A stretch of DNA of 64,000 nt from DASVRZ01 sp038228695. GTDB lineage: Bacteria; Verrucomicrobiota; Verrucomicrobiia; Chthoniobacterales; DASVRZ01. Below, in pieces: positions 8,804 to 16,138 of this stretch. The notes below the pieces were generated by a model, which was not told the DNA's origin, did not search any database, and saw only the letters and a list, made by a program, of their open reading frames with translations. The stretch lies in contig JBBRPA010000007.1 in assembly GCA_038228695.1 (NCBI GenBank), forward strand, positions 12,245 through 76,244. The letters are read 5' to 3'. Position numbers and translations under genes: made by a program. Position 1 is the stretch's first letter, and each line of letters begins with the position of its first letter.

Positions 8804-8836
8804 AATCTCAACCAACCAAATCTTTACTCGCTTAAT

Positions 8837-10624
8837 ATGTTTAAACTTAACCTGAAAAGACATCTCACTGTCTTAATTTGCACTCTGGTGGCCTGTACCG
8901 CCTCGATTAGTATAACGAATGCGCAAGAGGCCGCTGCCCCAGTCGCAGAAGCACCTGCTCCAGCGCCTCAGCAGCCTGACTCCGCGGCCTACCCGCCCGG
9001 AGCCAACGCCGGAACTGCCACCGACTTAACGTGGCCCATTCCTGCGGATTCAGCCAGCGTCAATCCCGCCGGAAAAGGCGCAGTCACCAACGACGAACTC
9101 ATCGCCAACGTCGCTCACAACAAAATCTCCATCAACTTGATGTGGACGCTCATCACGGGCTTCCTCGTTATGTTCATGCAGGCAGGTTTTGCCTTGGTCG
9201 AAACTGGCTTGTGCCGCGCGAAAAACGCGGCGCACGTCATGGCCACGAACTTCATGATCTATGGTCTGGGCATGCTCGGATTCTGGATCTGCGGATTCGC
9301 GATCATGTTCGGCAACTATTGGAATGGACCAGTGCCGATTGGCTGGCAGCCCTCTCTCGGACAAGGTCTCGCCTTGCTGAATAGCGGCTGGACTGTCCAA
9401 ATCATGGGCCACCCGTTCGGTCTGATGGGACTCAAAGGATTTTTCCTGAATCCGAGCGTCTTTGATACCGCGGTTCTGACGTTGTTCTTGTTCCAAATGG
9501 TGTTCATGGACACCACGGCCACCATTCCTACCGGGACGATGGCCGAGCGCTGGAACTTCAAACACTTCATCGTATACGGATTCTGGGTCGGTATGCTTCC
9601 CTACTCCATCTACGGAAACTGGGTCTGGGGCGGCGGCTGGCTCGCGCAACTTGGTCAAAACTTCGGTTTTGGTCACGGCGCAGTCGATTTCGCCGGCTCC
9701 GGCGTCGTTCACTTGTGCGGCGGCGTCATTGCCCTCGCCGGTGGCTTGGTGATCGGACCTCGCCTTGGAAAATATGGCAAAGACGGAAAGCCTCGCGCCA
9801 TGCCGGGTCACGACGTTCCTATGGTCATGCTCGGAACGTTCATTCTGGCTCTCGGCTGGTTCGGATTTAACCCCGGATCGACTCTGGCTGGCACCGACCA
9901 TCGCATCGCCATCGTGGCCGTGAATACCATGCTCGCCGGTGCTGCGGCTTCCTGCGGCACATTGCTAACCATGTATCTCGTCACCGGAAAACCGGATCCA
10001 ACCATGCTTTGCAACGGTTTGCTGGCGGGCTTGGTCGCGATCACTGCGCCCTGTGCTTTCGTTAGCACAACAGGTGCTGTGATCATCGGTTTCATCGCTG
10101 GTGTCATCGTTGTCTTCTCGGTATTCTTCTGGGAACGCACCGCTAAGGTTGACGACTGCGTGGGTGCCCTTTCGGTGCACGGAGTCTGCGGTGCCTGGGG
10201 CGTCCTCAGCGTGGGCATATTCGCCAACGGCTCCTACGGGGCCGGTTGGGGTGGCGTGCACAAACTATTCAAAGATGGACAAATCATGACCATCATCAAC
10301 GATGCAAAACCAGAAACTCTCGCCAAATATGCGGAGATGACGGGCAGCGGCTGGGCCGATCAAGGCGTTACCGGTATTCTCGGTAAATTCTTCGGTGCTG
10401 CGACCTCGGATGCATCGCAGTTGATCGCCCAAGGCATCGATACACTCGCTTGTATCGTCTTTGTCTTCTCGTTCTCCTGGGTGTTCTTCAAGATCTCGAA
10501 TGCGATCGTGCCAATGCGCTCGTCGAGAGAAGACGAACTCGCCGGACTCGATATTCCTGAAATGGGTGTCGAAGCGTATCCCGACTTCCATGTCACCGAC
10601 GCCACATCTCCGTCGGTTGATTAA
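8837..10624 (+). CDS. amt: Ammonium transporter (Amt/MEP/Rh family) with signal peptide
   Basis: 595 aa. Residues 1-29 form a signal peptide ending near TNAQ; residues about 30-55 are an Ala/Pro-rich linker. The 11-span Amt core starts near residue 95 (LMWTLITGFLVMFMQAGFAL) and includes VETGLCRAKNAAHV. Both channel histidines are present: His292 in GVVHLCGG and His448 in SVHGVCGAWG. The C-terminal tail ends with LDIPEMGVEAYPDFH, close to the GxxAYP tail that in other Amt proteins contacts a PII/GlnK protein. No glnK lies next to it here. The protein takes up ammonium across the inner membrane. It sits between a terminator-like hairpin upstream and a strong terminator downstream, so it is probably monocistronic. 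Confidence 0.97.
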   Translation: MFKLNLKRHLTVLICTLVACTASISITNAQEAAAPVAEAPAPAPQQPDSAAYPPGANAGTATDLTWPIPADSASVNPAGKGAVTNDELIANVAHNKISINLMWTLITGFLVMFMQAGFALVETGLCRAKNAAHVMATNFMIYGLGMLGFWICGFAIMFGNYWNGPVPIGWQPSLGQGLALLNSGWTVQIMGHPFGLMGLKGFFLNPSVFDTAVLTLFLFQMVFMDTTATIPTGTMAERWNFKHFIVYGFWVGMLPYSIYGNWVWGGGWLAQLGQNFGFGHGAVDFAGSGVVHLCGGVIALAGGLVIGPRLGKYGKDGKPRAMPGHDVPMVMLGTFILALGWFGFNPGSTLAGTDHRIAIVAVNTMLAGAAASCGTLLTMYLVTGKPDPTMLCNGLLAGLVAITAPCAFVSTTGAVIIGFIAGVIVVFSVFFWERTAKVDDCVGALSVHGVCGAWGVLSVGIFANGSYGAGWGGVHKLFKDGQIMTIINDAKPETLAKYAEMTGSGWADQGVTGILGKFFGAATSDASQLIAQGIDTLACIVFVFSFSWVFFKISNAIVPMRSSREDELAGLDIPEMGVEAYPDFHVTDATSPSVD

Positions 10625-10640
10625 CCAACACTAATTGCAA

Positions 10641-10675
10641 AGGCCGGGCGCCATTCGTGCGCCCGGCCTCTTGCA
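10641..10675 (+). terminator. Rho-independent terminator after amt
   Basis: A perfect 11-base stem, AGGCCGGGCGC (10641-10651) and GCGCCCGGCCT (10659-10669), with a 7-base loop. The T-tract after it is interrupted (CTTGCATTTC). Confidence 0.8.
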
Positions 10676-10699
10676 TTTCATTCAAAAATTACTTTCCCC

Positions 10700-11041
10700 A
10701 TGAATTCACTCTCTATCCTACTCAGTATCAGCTCCCTTGTGGTTTTGGTTCTGGGATTTTTTGCCTGGCATCTCACGAGCAGCCGCTCACTTTTTGGCAG
10801 TGTCATTTTTGGCACTTTCGGCTTTATGCTCGCCGCCTTTTACGCGGCCTCTCATCGCAATACGCAAATGATTTTTGTGTTCCCATTTTTCATCACCATG
10901 ATTTTCGGAGGCCGGGCCTTCGCGATACTGGTTCGCAGTCTAAGAGGCGAAAAAGAGTTGCGCTTGCCCTCCACCTTGCTGATCGGCGCTACCACAGTGT
11001 CTTTGGCGGCCTCGCTCGCGGCGTATTTTTCCCTCGCCTAG
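10700..11041 (+). CDS. Small membrane protein, unknown function
   Basis: 113 aa, almost wholly hydrophobic, with four predicted spans: about residues 5-24, 32-50, 55-75 and 92-112. The only charged stretch is VRSLRGEKELRLP before the last span, which would lie in the cytoplasm. No catalytic motif and no family I recognise. It is isolated between the amt terminator and the duplicated rnpB 3' end, whose hairpin (11099-11128) can also terminate this gene on the plus strand. Confidence 0.7.
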   Translation: MNSLSILLSISSLVVLVLGFFAWHLTSSRSLFGSVIFGTFGFMLAAFYAASHRNTQMIFVFPFFITMIFGGRAFAILVRSLRGEKELRLPSTLLIGATTVSLAASLAAYFSLA

Positions 11042-11090
11042 CGCACCAGACTGGCGGCTGTCGCTGCAACGATCATCGATCGAATCCGAC

Positions 11091-11177
11091 AAAAAGGAAC
11101 GGCCGCCCGGATTTCCCGAGGCGGCCGTTATTTTGTCCAACGATAAGCCGAATTTTGTCACCCGCCGATTCCCCGAC
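11091..11177 (-). repeat. Duplicated 3' end of rnpB with its terminator (partial copy)
   Basis: Positions 11098-11177 match 12151-12230, the 3' end and terminator of the intact RNase P RNA gene, in the same orientation with 7 differences in 80 bases. The copy keeps the conserved GACAAAATTCGGCTTATCG block, a GNRA-capped hairpin before it, and the terminator stem ACGGCCGCC/GGCGGCCGT with a T-run (AAAAA on plus at 11091-11095). Homology stops at about 11178, so the upstream nine tenths of the RNA is missing. It looks like the far boundary of an inserted segment or the remnant of a tandem duplication. Confidence 0.85.
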
Positions 11178-11266
11178 AGCGCTGCTTTCGCAATTTACCG
11201 GGAGCCCAACGAATCCTCGCGACGAATCGAGATACGGCTTACGAAATTAGGAGTTCAATAAAACCT

Positions 11267-12127
11267 GTGTTTATTTCCCGAATGACGCGCTTTTTCATTT
11301 TGTTTCTCCTGCTTTTCTGGAACGCCAACGCCCAGGCAGCAGAAGCCTTGCAGAGTTTCCCGAATTGCACCTTGGTCGATCAGCCTTGGGCCGATGGGGA
11401 CAGTTTTTCGGTGAAATTTCCCGATGGTAGCGAAAAAACAGTGCGCCTCTATGGAGCGGATTGCATGGAGATCCACCTTAACGGCGACGATTCCAATGCA
11501 CGGCGGTTGCGCGATCAGAGGCGTTATTTTGGCATCGCAGATATTCAAAAAGCGAAAGCGCACGGAGAAACGGCCAAAGTCTGGGTGCTCGAAAAGCTCA
11601 CCAAACCGTTCACCGTGCACACCGCGTTTGCCGATGGTCGCGGCGATGGACGTTTCCAGCGGATTTATGGATTCGTGACGACTGCGGACGGAAAAGATTT
11701 GGCCACGGAATTAGTTTCGGGAGGTCTGGCCCGGGCATTTGGGGTCACCCGATCCACTCCGGATGGCACATCTGGAAAGGAATATATGGACCGAATGCGA
11801 GACAACGAATTGATCGCCGCCAAAGTCGGCAAAGGGGCTTGGGCCGACACAAATTGGGCGAAGCTCGGCGAGGAACGACTGCAGGCTCGCACTGAAGTGG
11901 CGGAAATCGAAATTGCCAAGGGAAAGAGCCCTCTGACCGGCACGATCAATTTGAACACAGCCTCTCGTGATGACCTGATGCGCTTGCCCGGGATTGGGGA
12001 GACAAAAGCCAACCGCATTATTAGCGCCCGAGAGAATCGTCCCTTCAAAAAGGCCGAAGACTTGTTGTCAGTGGAGGGTATTGGGCCCGACCGCCTGGAG
12101 AAATTAAGGCCTTTTTTGGACTTCTAA
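11267..12127 (+). CDS. Secreted thermonuclease-family (SNase-like) protein with C-terminal ComEA-type helix-hairpin-helix domain
   Basis: 286 aa from a GTG at 11267; an ATG at 11282 is the alternative start, and AGGAG at 11249-11253 favours the GTG. Residues 1-25 are a signal peptide ending in AQAA. Residues about 30-195 are an SNase fold: DGDSFSVKF, VRLYGADCMEIH (the catalytic Arg and Glu pair of staphylococcal nuclease) and FQRIYGFV (second Arg). Residues about 222-286 are a ComEA-like double HhH DNA-binding region (INLNTASRDDLMRLPGIG, then LLSVEGIGPDRLEKL). The fusion suggests an extracytoplasmic nuclease held on DNA. It lies alone between two copies of the rnpB 3' end. Confidence 0.88.
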   Translation: MFISRMTRFFILFLLLFWNANAQAAEALQSFPNCTLVDQPWADGDSFSVKFPDGSEKTVRLYGADCMEIHLNGDDSNARRLRDQRRYFGIADIQKAKAHGETAKVWVLEKLTKPFTVHTAFADGRGDGRFQRIYGFVTTADGKDLATELVSGGLARAFGVTRSTPDGTSGKEYMDRMRDNELIAAKVGKGAWADTNWAKLGEERLQARTEVAEIEIAKGKSPLTGTINLNTASRDDLMRLPGIGETKANRIISARENRPFKKAEDLLSVEGIGPDRLEKLRPFLDF

Positions 12128-12142
12128 TTATTGTGCCAACCC

Positions 12143-12181
12143 AAAAAAGTAACGGCCGCCCGGATTTCCCCAGGCGGCCGT
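12143..12181 (-). terminator. Terminator of rnpB
   Basis: On the minus strand a 9-base perfect stem, ACGGCCGCC and GGCGGCCGT (12152-12160 and 12173-12181), is followed by TTACTTTTTT. It stands directly after the rnpB 3' end. Confidence 0.9.
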
Positions 12182-12187
12182 CATTTT

Positions 12188-12607
12188 GTCCGACGATAAG
12201 CCGAATTTTGTCATCCGCCGGTTGCCCGGCGCCGTGACGATCATTTATCTCAACGGGACCCAATCGAAACTGAATCCCGCCGCTGAATCTTGCGATTCGA
12301 GTGCGACTATTACCCGGGGATTCCACCGTTGCCGGCAGATGGGCAGGCGGCCCGCTCCCCTGTTTTGTCTTGCACCATCCGGGGTTTATCGTGCGACGCA
12401 TTTTGCAACGCGCCCGGTGGGCTCTTACCCCACCTTTTCACCCTGACCCCGACGATTGCTCGCTGGGGCGGTTTGTTTTCTGTGACACTTTCCGTCGAAT
12501 CCCGCTCTCGCGAAAAACTCCCGCGCATTTTACGCGGCGGATTGCCTTGTGGTGTTCGGACTTTCCTCCAGCCTAGCTTGCGCCAGTCCAGCGATCGTCT
12601 GTCGGAC
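12188..12607 (-). ncRNA. rnpB: RNase P RNA (class A), catalytic subunit of ribonuclease P
   Basis: About 420 nt on the minus strand. All landmark regions are present in order: GGAGGAAAGTCCGAACACC (12569-12551), the ACAGAAAACAAACCGCC block, AGGGTGAAAAGGTGGGGTAA followed by GAGCCCACCG, GGTGCAAG, GAGATAAATGATCGTC and the 3' GACAAAATTCGGCTTATCG. GTCCGAC at 12607-12601 pairs with GTCGGAC at 12194-12188 to close helix P1, which sets the ends. The RNA removes 5' leaders from precursor tRNAs together with RnpA. Upstream lies the DUF456 gene on the same strand, so the rnpB promoter must overlap its 3' end. A strong terminator follows. The 3' 80 bases are duplicated at 11098-11177. Confidence 0.96.
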
Positions 12608-12628
12608 GCGGCAACGTTAGCACGAAAG

Positions 12629-13111
12629 TCACGCCATGAGCAGGGAAATTCCAAACACGGCCACCATCACGAGCGCGACAACCACTTTGATGATACTCCC
12701 CGCCAATCCGCCTAAAAAAGTTCCCCAAGTCGACTTACCAGCGGGGAGCAGCCCTTTGCCAGTGAGGAGTTCGCCCGCCAAAACTCCGAGCAGTGGCCCC
12801 ACGATAATCCCGACCAGACCAAAGAAGAGGCCCACGATCGCTCCCAAAATGCCGCCCAACGCACCCCATCGGGTAGCTCCGAAGTATTTCGCGCCTGCCG
12901 CGCCGCTCAGAAAATCGACCGCCAGCCCCACTAGAACCAAAACCGCCAAAATTGCGATCACGGTCCAGCTTACCCCACGCTCGCCAAAACCCATCCGATG
13001 CACGATCGCCCCAGCCAGAATCAGGACGTGCCCCGGCACCAGAGGCAGAATGGTTCCCAACACCCCACCCAGCATGAGCAGAACAATCACGATCCAGAGA
13101 AAAACGTCCAT
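12629..13111 (-). CDS. DUF456 family membrane protein
   Basis: 160 aa from the ATG at 13111; longer upstream readings run back through the divergent gene and are not credible. The sequence is very hydrophobic and glycine-rich. It starts DVFLWIVIVLLMLGGVLG, then has LPLVPGHVLILAGA (the LP..PG signature of DUF456), FGATRWGALGGILGAIVGLF and a C-terminal span. Glycine-zipper-like spacing (GGILGAIVGLFFGLVGIIVG) suggests tight helix packing. The function of DUF456 proteins is not known. It sits 22 bases upstream of rnpB and is divergent from the coiled-coil gene, with 78 bases between the starts. Confidence 0.85.
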   Translation of the reverse strand: MDVFLWIVIVLLMLGGVLGTILPLVPGHVLILAGAIVHRMGFGERGVSWTVIAILAVLVLVGLAVDFLSGAAGAKYFGATRWGALGGILGAIVGLFFGLVGIIVGPLLGVLAGELLTGKGLLPAGKSTWGTFLGGLAGSIIKVVVALVMVAVFGISLLMA

Positions 13112-13189
13112 CGCCCAAAACGGTCGCCACGATTCCCTCTCCTTGCAACGGGACGTTTGCGGATTCATCATACCCAGGGATCCCCTAAA

Positions 13190-14023
13190 ATGAACGACTC
13201 CACGCAGGAAATCTGGGCCGAAGGCCTGCGCATCGCGACCCGCCTCGGCTCGCGCATCCGACTTTCCCTGATCCGGCGCCAACTCGTAAAAGCGGAGCGC
13301 CGGCTCGGCGAACTGGGCTGGCAACAGGCGCACTACGACCCGCGCGATACCCAATTCATCGCCCTCCAATCCGTCGAGCAGGAACAGGCCCACCTCCATT
13401 TCGAGGTCGCCGAATTTCGCGAAAAAATCACCCTCCAAAAAACCGTCGCCGCCGAAAAATTCGCGGCCCTCACCACCGGCCTAGTTACCGCCGAAAATGA
13501 GGCCACCGAAGCGGAGACGTCCGCTCAGCGCGACCTCGCCTGCCTCGACGCCGAACGCCGTCGCGAGGGTCCCGCCTACCTCATCGAAAGCCTCGAGCGC
13601 GCCCTTGCCGCCAGCGAAACCCAGCTCCGCGCCGCCCGGAGCGAAGCCCATCGCCATCAGGAAATTCTCGCTCTGCACGAAGTCGATTCTGGCCAGAAAC
13701 TGGCTGCGCTGGAGAAATCGATCGCGGTTCTCGAAGCGCAACTGGCCGGACTCGAACCGCGCAAATCCGATCATTTCGCCCGCATCGGCCACAATCTCGC
13801 CGACGTCGGCATCGCCCCGATGAACCAACCCGGCGTCCTCACCCGCGTGCTCGACCTGCGCCAGCGCGCCGAGTCGAACGCAACCGCGCTCGCCGAGTCG
13901 CTCAACACTTCCCGCGCCCTGCCCCGAGCGATTCGCCTTGGCGCGTTCGCACTTGACCTCACGATCCTTCTCTCCGGCGTTGGCTTTCTCTATCTCCTCG
14001 CCAGCGCCATTGCCCAAGCCTGA
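13190..14023 (+). CDS. Coiled-coil protein with C-terminal membrane anchor, unknown function
   Basis: 277 aa from ATG 13190, which has an AGGGA ribosome site at 13175-13179. Residues about 25-215 are rich in Ala, Glu, Arg and Leu with a heptad pattern (KAERRLGELG, ESLERALAASETQLRAARSE, KLAALEKSIAVLEAQLAGLE), so long coiled coils are expected. Residues about 254-274 (FALDLTILLSGVGFLYLLAS) form one membrane helix at the very C-terminus, giving a tail-anchored layout with the coiled coil in the cytoplasm. I do not recognise a family. Several long frames on the opposite strand are GC-rich shadows. Confidence 0.75.
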   Translation: MNDSTQEIWAEGLRIATRLGSRIRLSLIRRQLVKAERRLGELGWQQAHYDPRDTQFIALQSVEQEQAHLHFEVAEFREKITLQKTVAAEKFAALTTGLVTAENEATEAETSAQRDLACLDAERRREGPAYLIESLERALAASETQLRAARSEAHRHQEILALHEVDSGQKLAALEKSIAVLEAQLAGLEPRKSDHFARIGHNLADVGIAPMNQPGVLTRVLDLRQRAESNATALAESLNTSRALPRAIRLGAFALDLTILLSGVGFLYLLASAIAQA

Positions 14024-14115
14024 CTCCATTTCCCGGAAATAATTCCACTACGCGTGTCTCCAATCGAAAACTTTCACTTTCCACCGTCCCCCAAACCCAC
14101 TAAACCAAACCCACT

Positions 14116-15069
14116 ATGAGCGCCGATTCACCTGACCAACTTTCCCAACTGAAAAAATTCACCACCGTCGTAGCCGACACCGGCGACTTCGAATCCATGC
14201 GCGAATTCGCCCCGCAGGACGCCACGACCAACCCCAGTCTCATCCTCCAGGCCGCCAGCAAACCGGAATACGAACACATTCTGAAGAAGGTCATCACCGA
14301 CCTCGGCAGCGGTGCCTCGACCGAATCCATTATCGACCACGTGCTCATTGCCTTCGGTCTGGAAATCCTCAAAATCGTTCCGGGCCGCGTCAGCACTGAG
14401 ACCGATGCCCGCTTATCTTTCGACACTGAGGGCAGCGTAAAAAAAGGCCGCGAACTGATCGCTCTCTACGAAAAAAACGGCATTAGCCGCGACCGCATTC
14501 TGATCAAAATCGCCTCCACCTGGGAAGGCATCAAAGCCGCCGAGATTCTCCAAAAAGAAGGCATCCATTGCAACCTCACCCTGCTCTTTTCCCTCGCCCA
14601 AGCCGTCGCTTGCGCCAACGCCAAAGTGCAGCTCATCTCGCCCTTCGTCGGTCGCATTTACGATTGGTATAAAGCGACGAACAAACGCGACTACGCCGGA
14701 GCCGAGGACCCAGGTGTAATTTCCGTGACCGCTATTTACAACTACTACAAAAAGTTTGGTCACAAGACCGAGGTCATGGGCGCGAGCTTTCGCAACGTTG
14801 GCCAAATCATCGAACTCGCTGGCAGCGACCTGCTCACGATCAGCCCGAATTTGCTCGCCGAACTGAAGGCCAGCACCGCGCCGATCACCGAGAAACTGAA
14901 CGAGGCAGACGCCAAAAACAGTGACGCGACCGAGCTCCCAATGGACGAAAAAACCTTCCGCCTACTCGTCAACGACGACGCCATGGCCACGGAAAAAACC
15001 GCCCAAGGCATCCGCGCTTTCTGCGCCGACATCGTCAAGCTCGAGAAGCTGATCGATTCGAAACGGTAA
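14116..15069 (+). CDS. tal: Transaldolase
   Basis: 317 aa, the usual size of the TalB-type enzyme. The TIM-barrel landmarks are in place: DATTNPSLIL near residue 36, and RILIKIASTWEGIKAAE with the Schiff-base lysine at Lys131, followed by GIHCNLTLLFSLAQA and ISPFVGRIYDWYK. The enzyme moves a dihydroxyacetone unit between sugar phosphates in the non-oxidative pentose phosphate pathway. It is flanked by unrelated genes and likely single. A GC-rich inverted sequence with four T (about 15071-15089) follows the stop and may terminate it. Confidence 0.97.
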   Translation: MSADSPDQLSQLKKFTTVVADTGDFESMREFAPQDATTNPSLILQAASKPEYEHILKKVITDLGSGASTESIIDHVLIAFGLEILKIVPGRVSTETDARLSFDTEGSVKKGRELIALYEKNGISRDRILIKIASTWEGIKAAEILQKEGIHCNLTLLFSLAQAVACANAKVQLISPFVGRIYDWYKATNKRDYAGAEDPGVISVTAIYNYYKKFGHKTEVMGASFRNVGQIIELAGSDLLTISPNLLAELKASTAPITEKLNEADAKNSDATELPMDEKTFRLLVNDDAMATEKTAQGIRAFCADIVKLEKLIDSKR

Positions 15070-15087
15070 CGACCGCGCGGCCGCGTT

Positions 15088-15780
15088 TTACTCGACGCGA
15101 AACGCGAGCAGAATGTCGTGGGCAGCGTCCGATCGTTGCAGCGAAATCGCCGCGCCGAGCAGCCGAATCAATTCGAGCGCGATTGCGAAATCTCGCGTTT
15201 CCACCACCTCGACCTCTGCACCCGGCGCACCCTGGAAGTGGACCATCAACGCCCGCGTTGCCGTTCCTCCGAAATGACCCCGCAGCGTGTGGAGATACTG
15301 CCGCGGCGGGAGGGAACCGAGCCGGATATGCACCTCACCGGTAGCTGGAAGCCGGGTCAAAATCTGGTCGAGCATAAACGGCAACCAACGCGGGTTGATG
15401 AGCGCGTCGCCGCCCTCGACGGGATCGGCCACAACCGTCCAACCGGAGTGATTTTCGATCTCGTCCGCCATGGTTTGAATGGAGGAGGCGAGTCCGCATA
15501 TCTCGGGCTCAACCGGCATGGTCTTGCGAACATCGTTCAGCTCGCAGCACGTGTCGGAAACGCGGCGCACGGCCCGGAAAAGATCAGCCAAAAATCCACT
15601 CAACTGAGGCGTCAACTCCGACTCCGTGGGGATGAGCAATTCGGAATTCGCGAGGACGGAAACTTGGTTGTTGAGGTCGTGTAATTGGCTGGTGAAATAC
15701 GCTCCGAGCAGCTCCAACGCAGTCAGCCCGGGACGGTCGGATTCGGTCAATTCGACAAAGTTGGAGAGTGAGGTAGCCAT
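15088..15780 (-). CDS. Histidine-kinase-like / phosphotransfer protein with an HDLNN box
   Basis: 230 aa. Residues about 28-70 resemble the dimerisation helix of histidine kinases, with His34 in FTSQLHDLNNQVSVLANS. The HDxxN arrangement is that of HPTransfase/ChpT-like and some HWE-type proteins. The C-terminal half (about 105-230) may be a degenerate HATPase fold: no clear N, G1 or G2 boxes are visible, so ATP binding is doubtful. Most likely it is a phosphotransfer partner or a regulator of the response regulator encoded two genes upstream. It starts 4 bases after the roadblock-like gene, forming a three-gene minus-strand operon. Confidence 0.6.
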   Translation of the reverse strand: MATSLSNFVELTESDRPGLTALELLGAYFTSQLHDLNNQVSVLANSELLIPTESELTPQLSGFLADLFRAVRRVSDTCCELNDVRKTMPVEPEICGLASSIQTMADEIENHSGWTVVADPVEGGDALINPRWLPFMLDQILTRLPATGEVHIRLGSLPPRQYLHTLRGHFGGTATRALMVHFQGAPGAEVEVVETRDFAIALELIRLLGAAISLQRSDAAHDILLAFRVE

Positions 15781-15784
15781 GATT

Positions 15785-16138
15785 TTAAAATGCCGTGCGG
15801 GCGAGGCTGGTGCGGAAAATTTTCTCGATCCGATCGCCGAGCAGATCGTTGCTGTTTTTGTCGGTGATGACCCCCAGCGTGGTGCCCTTGTCGCTGATCA
15901 TGCAGAGGATTTTCACCTGCTCGAAATTCCAGACCATGCGGGGCGACCCGAGTTTATGGAGATGAGCGACTTGGATCGTGTCGGCGAGAGCGCGCCAAAT
16001 GGTTTCGTCGATCGACTGGTCGTGCGGGCTCTTGGAATCGGCGAATATGACCATCCGATTATGCAGGCAAATACCGGCCCGGAGCACGCCGGGGAGCATC
16101 TCAATCCTGCGCTGGAGTTGGACGAAAAGGTCGTTCAT
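15785..16138 (-). CDS. Roadblock/LC7-like small protein (putative)
   Basis: 117 aa. The start MNDLFVQLQRRIEMLPGVLRAGICLHNRMVIFAD-like order (helix, then a strand ending in a displayed sequence, then a second helix) is that of Roadblock/LC7 domains such as MglB, which bind small GTPases or act as scaffolds. A second strand pair follows (MVWNFEQVKILCMISD, GTTLGVITDKNSN). No catalytic residues are expected. Its ATG overlaps the stop of the response-regulator gene as ATGA, so the two are translationally coupled. The family call is moderate; the operon context is clear. Confidence 0.55.
   Translation of the reverse strand: MNDLFVQLQRRIEMLPGVLRAGICLHNRMVIFADSKSPHDQSIDETIWRALADTIQVAHLHKLGSPRMVWNFEQVKILCMISDKGTTLGVITDKNSNDLLGDRIEKIFRTSLARTAF

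Larger units (their letters stand above)
8291..8836 (+). other. Intergenic/leader region upstream of amt
   Basis: About 546 bases between the NUDIX gene and amt. It holds a possible small secreted-protein gene (8441-8740), a strong terminator-like hairpin at 8731-8750 and a second hairpin with a T-run at 8776-8803, only 33 bases before the amt start. The AT-rich TATTTATAAAAAC at 8391-8403 could be a promoter -10 region for the small gene. I recognised no known riboswitch; the glutamine-responsive glnA motif was looked for and not seen. Confidence 0.5.

Noticed and set aside
8291..8836. Known riboswitch, 6S, tmRNA or SRP RNA upstream of amt
   Set aside because: No diagnostic blocks of these RNAs were found; only generic hairpins are visible.
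10657..11250. Plus-strand frame of 197 codons overlapping the 113-aa membrane protein
   Set aside because: It begins in the amt terminator, runs through the duplicated rnpB 3' end and has no sensible protein features; the overlapping 113-aa frame has clean membrane helices.
12186..12715. Several open frames on both strands over 12186-12715
   Set aside because: They lie on the RNase P RNA gene, whose conserved blocks explain the sequence.
12998..13189. N-terminal extension of the coiled-coil protein by 64 residues
   Set aside because: It runs back over the divergent DUF456 start and reads as low-complexity polar sequence; the ATG at 13190 has a ribosome site.
13481..14029. Minus-strand 182-codon frame opposite the coiled-coil gene
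   Set aside because: GC-rich shadow of a coding frame; no ribosome site, no known domain, and the plus frame shows coiled-coil and anchor features.
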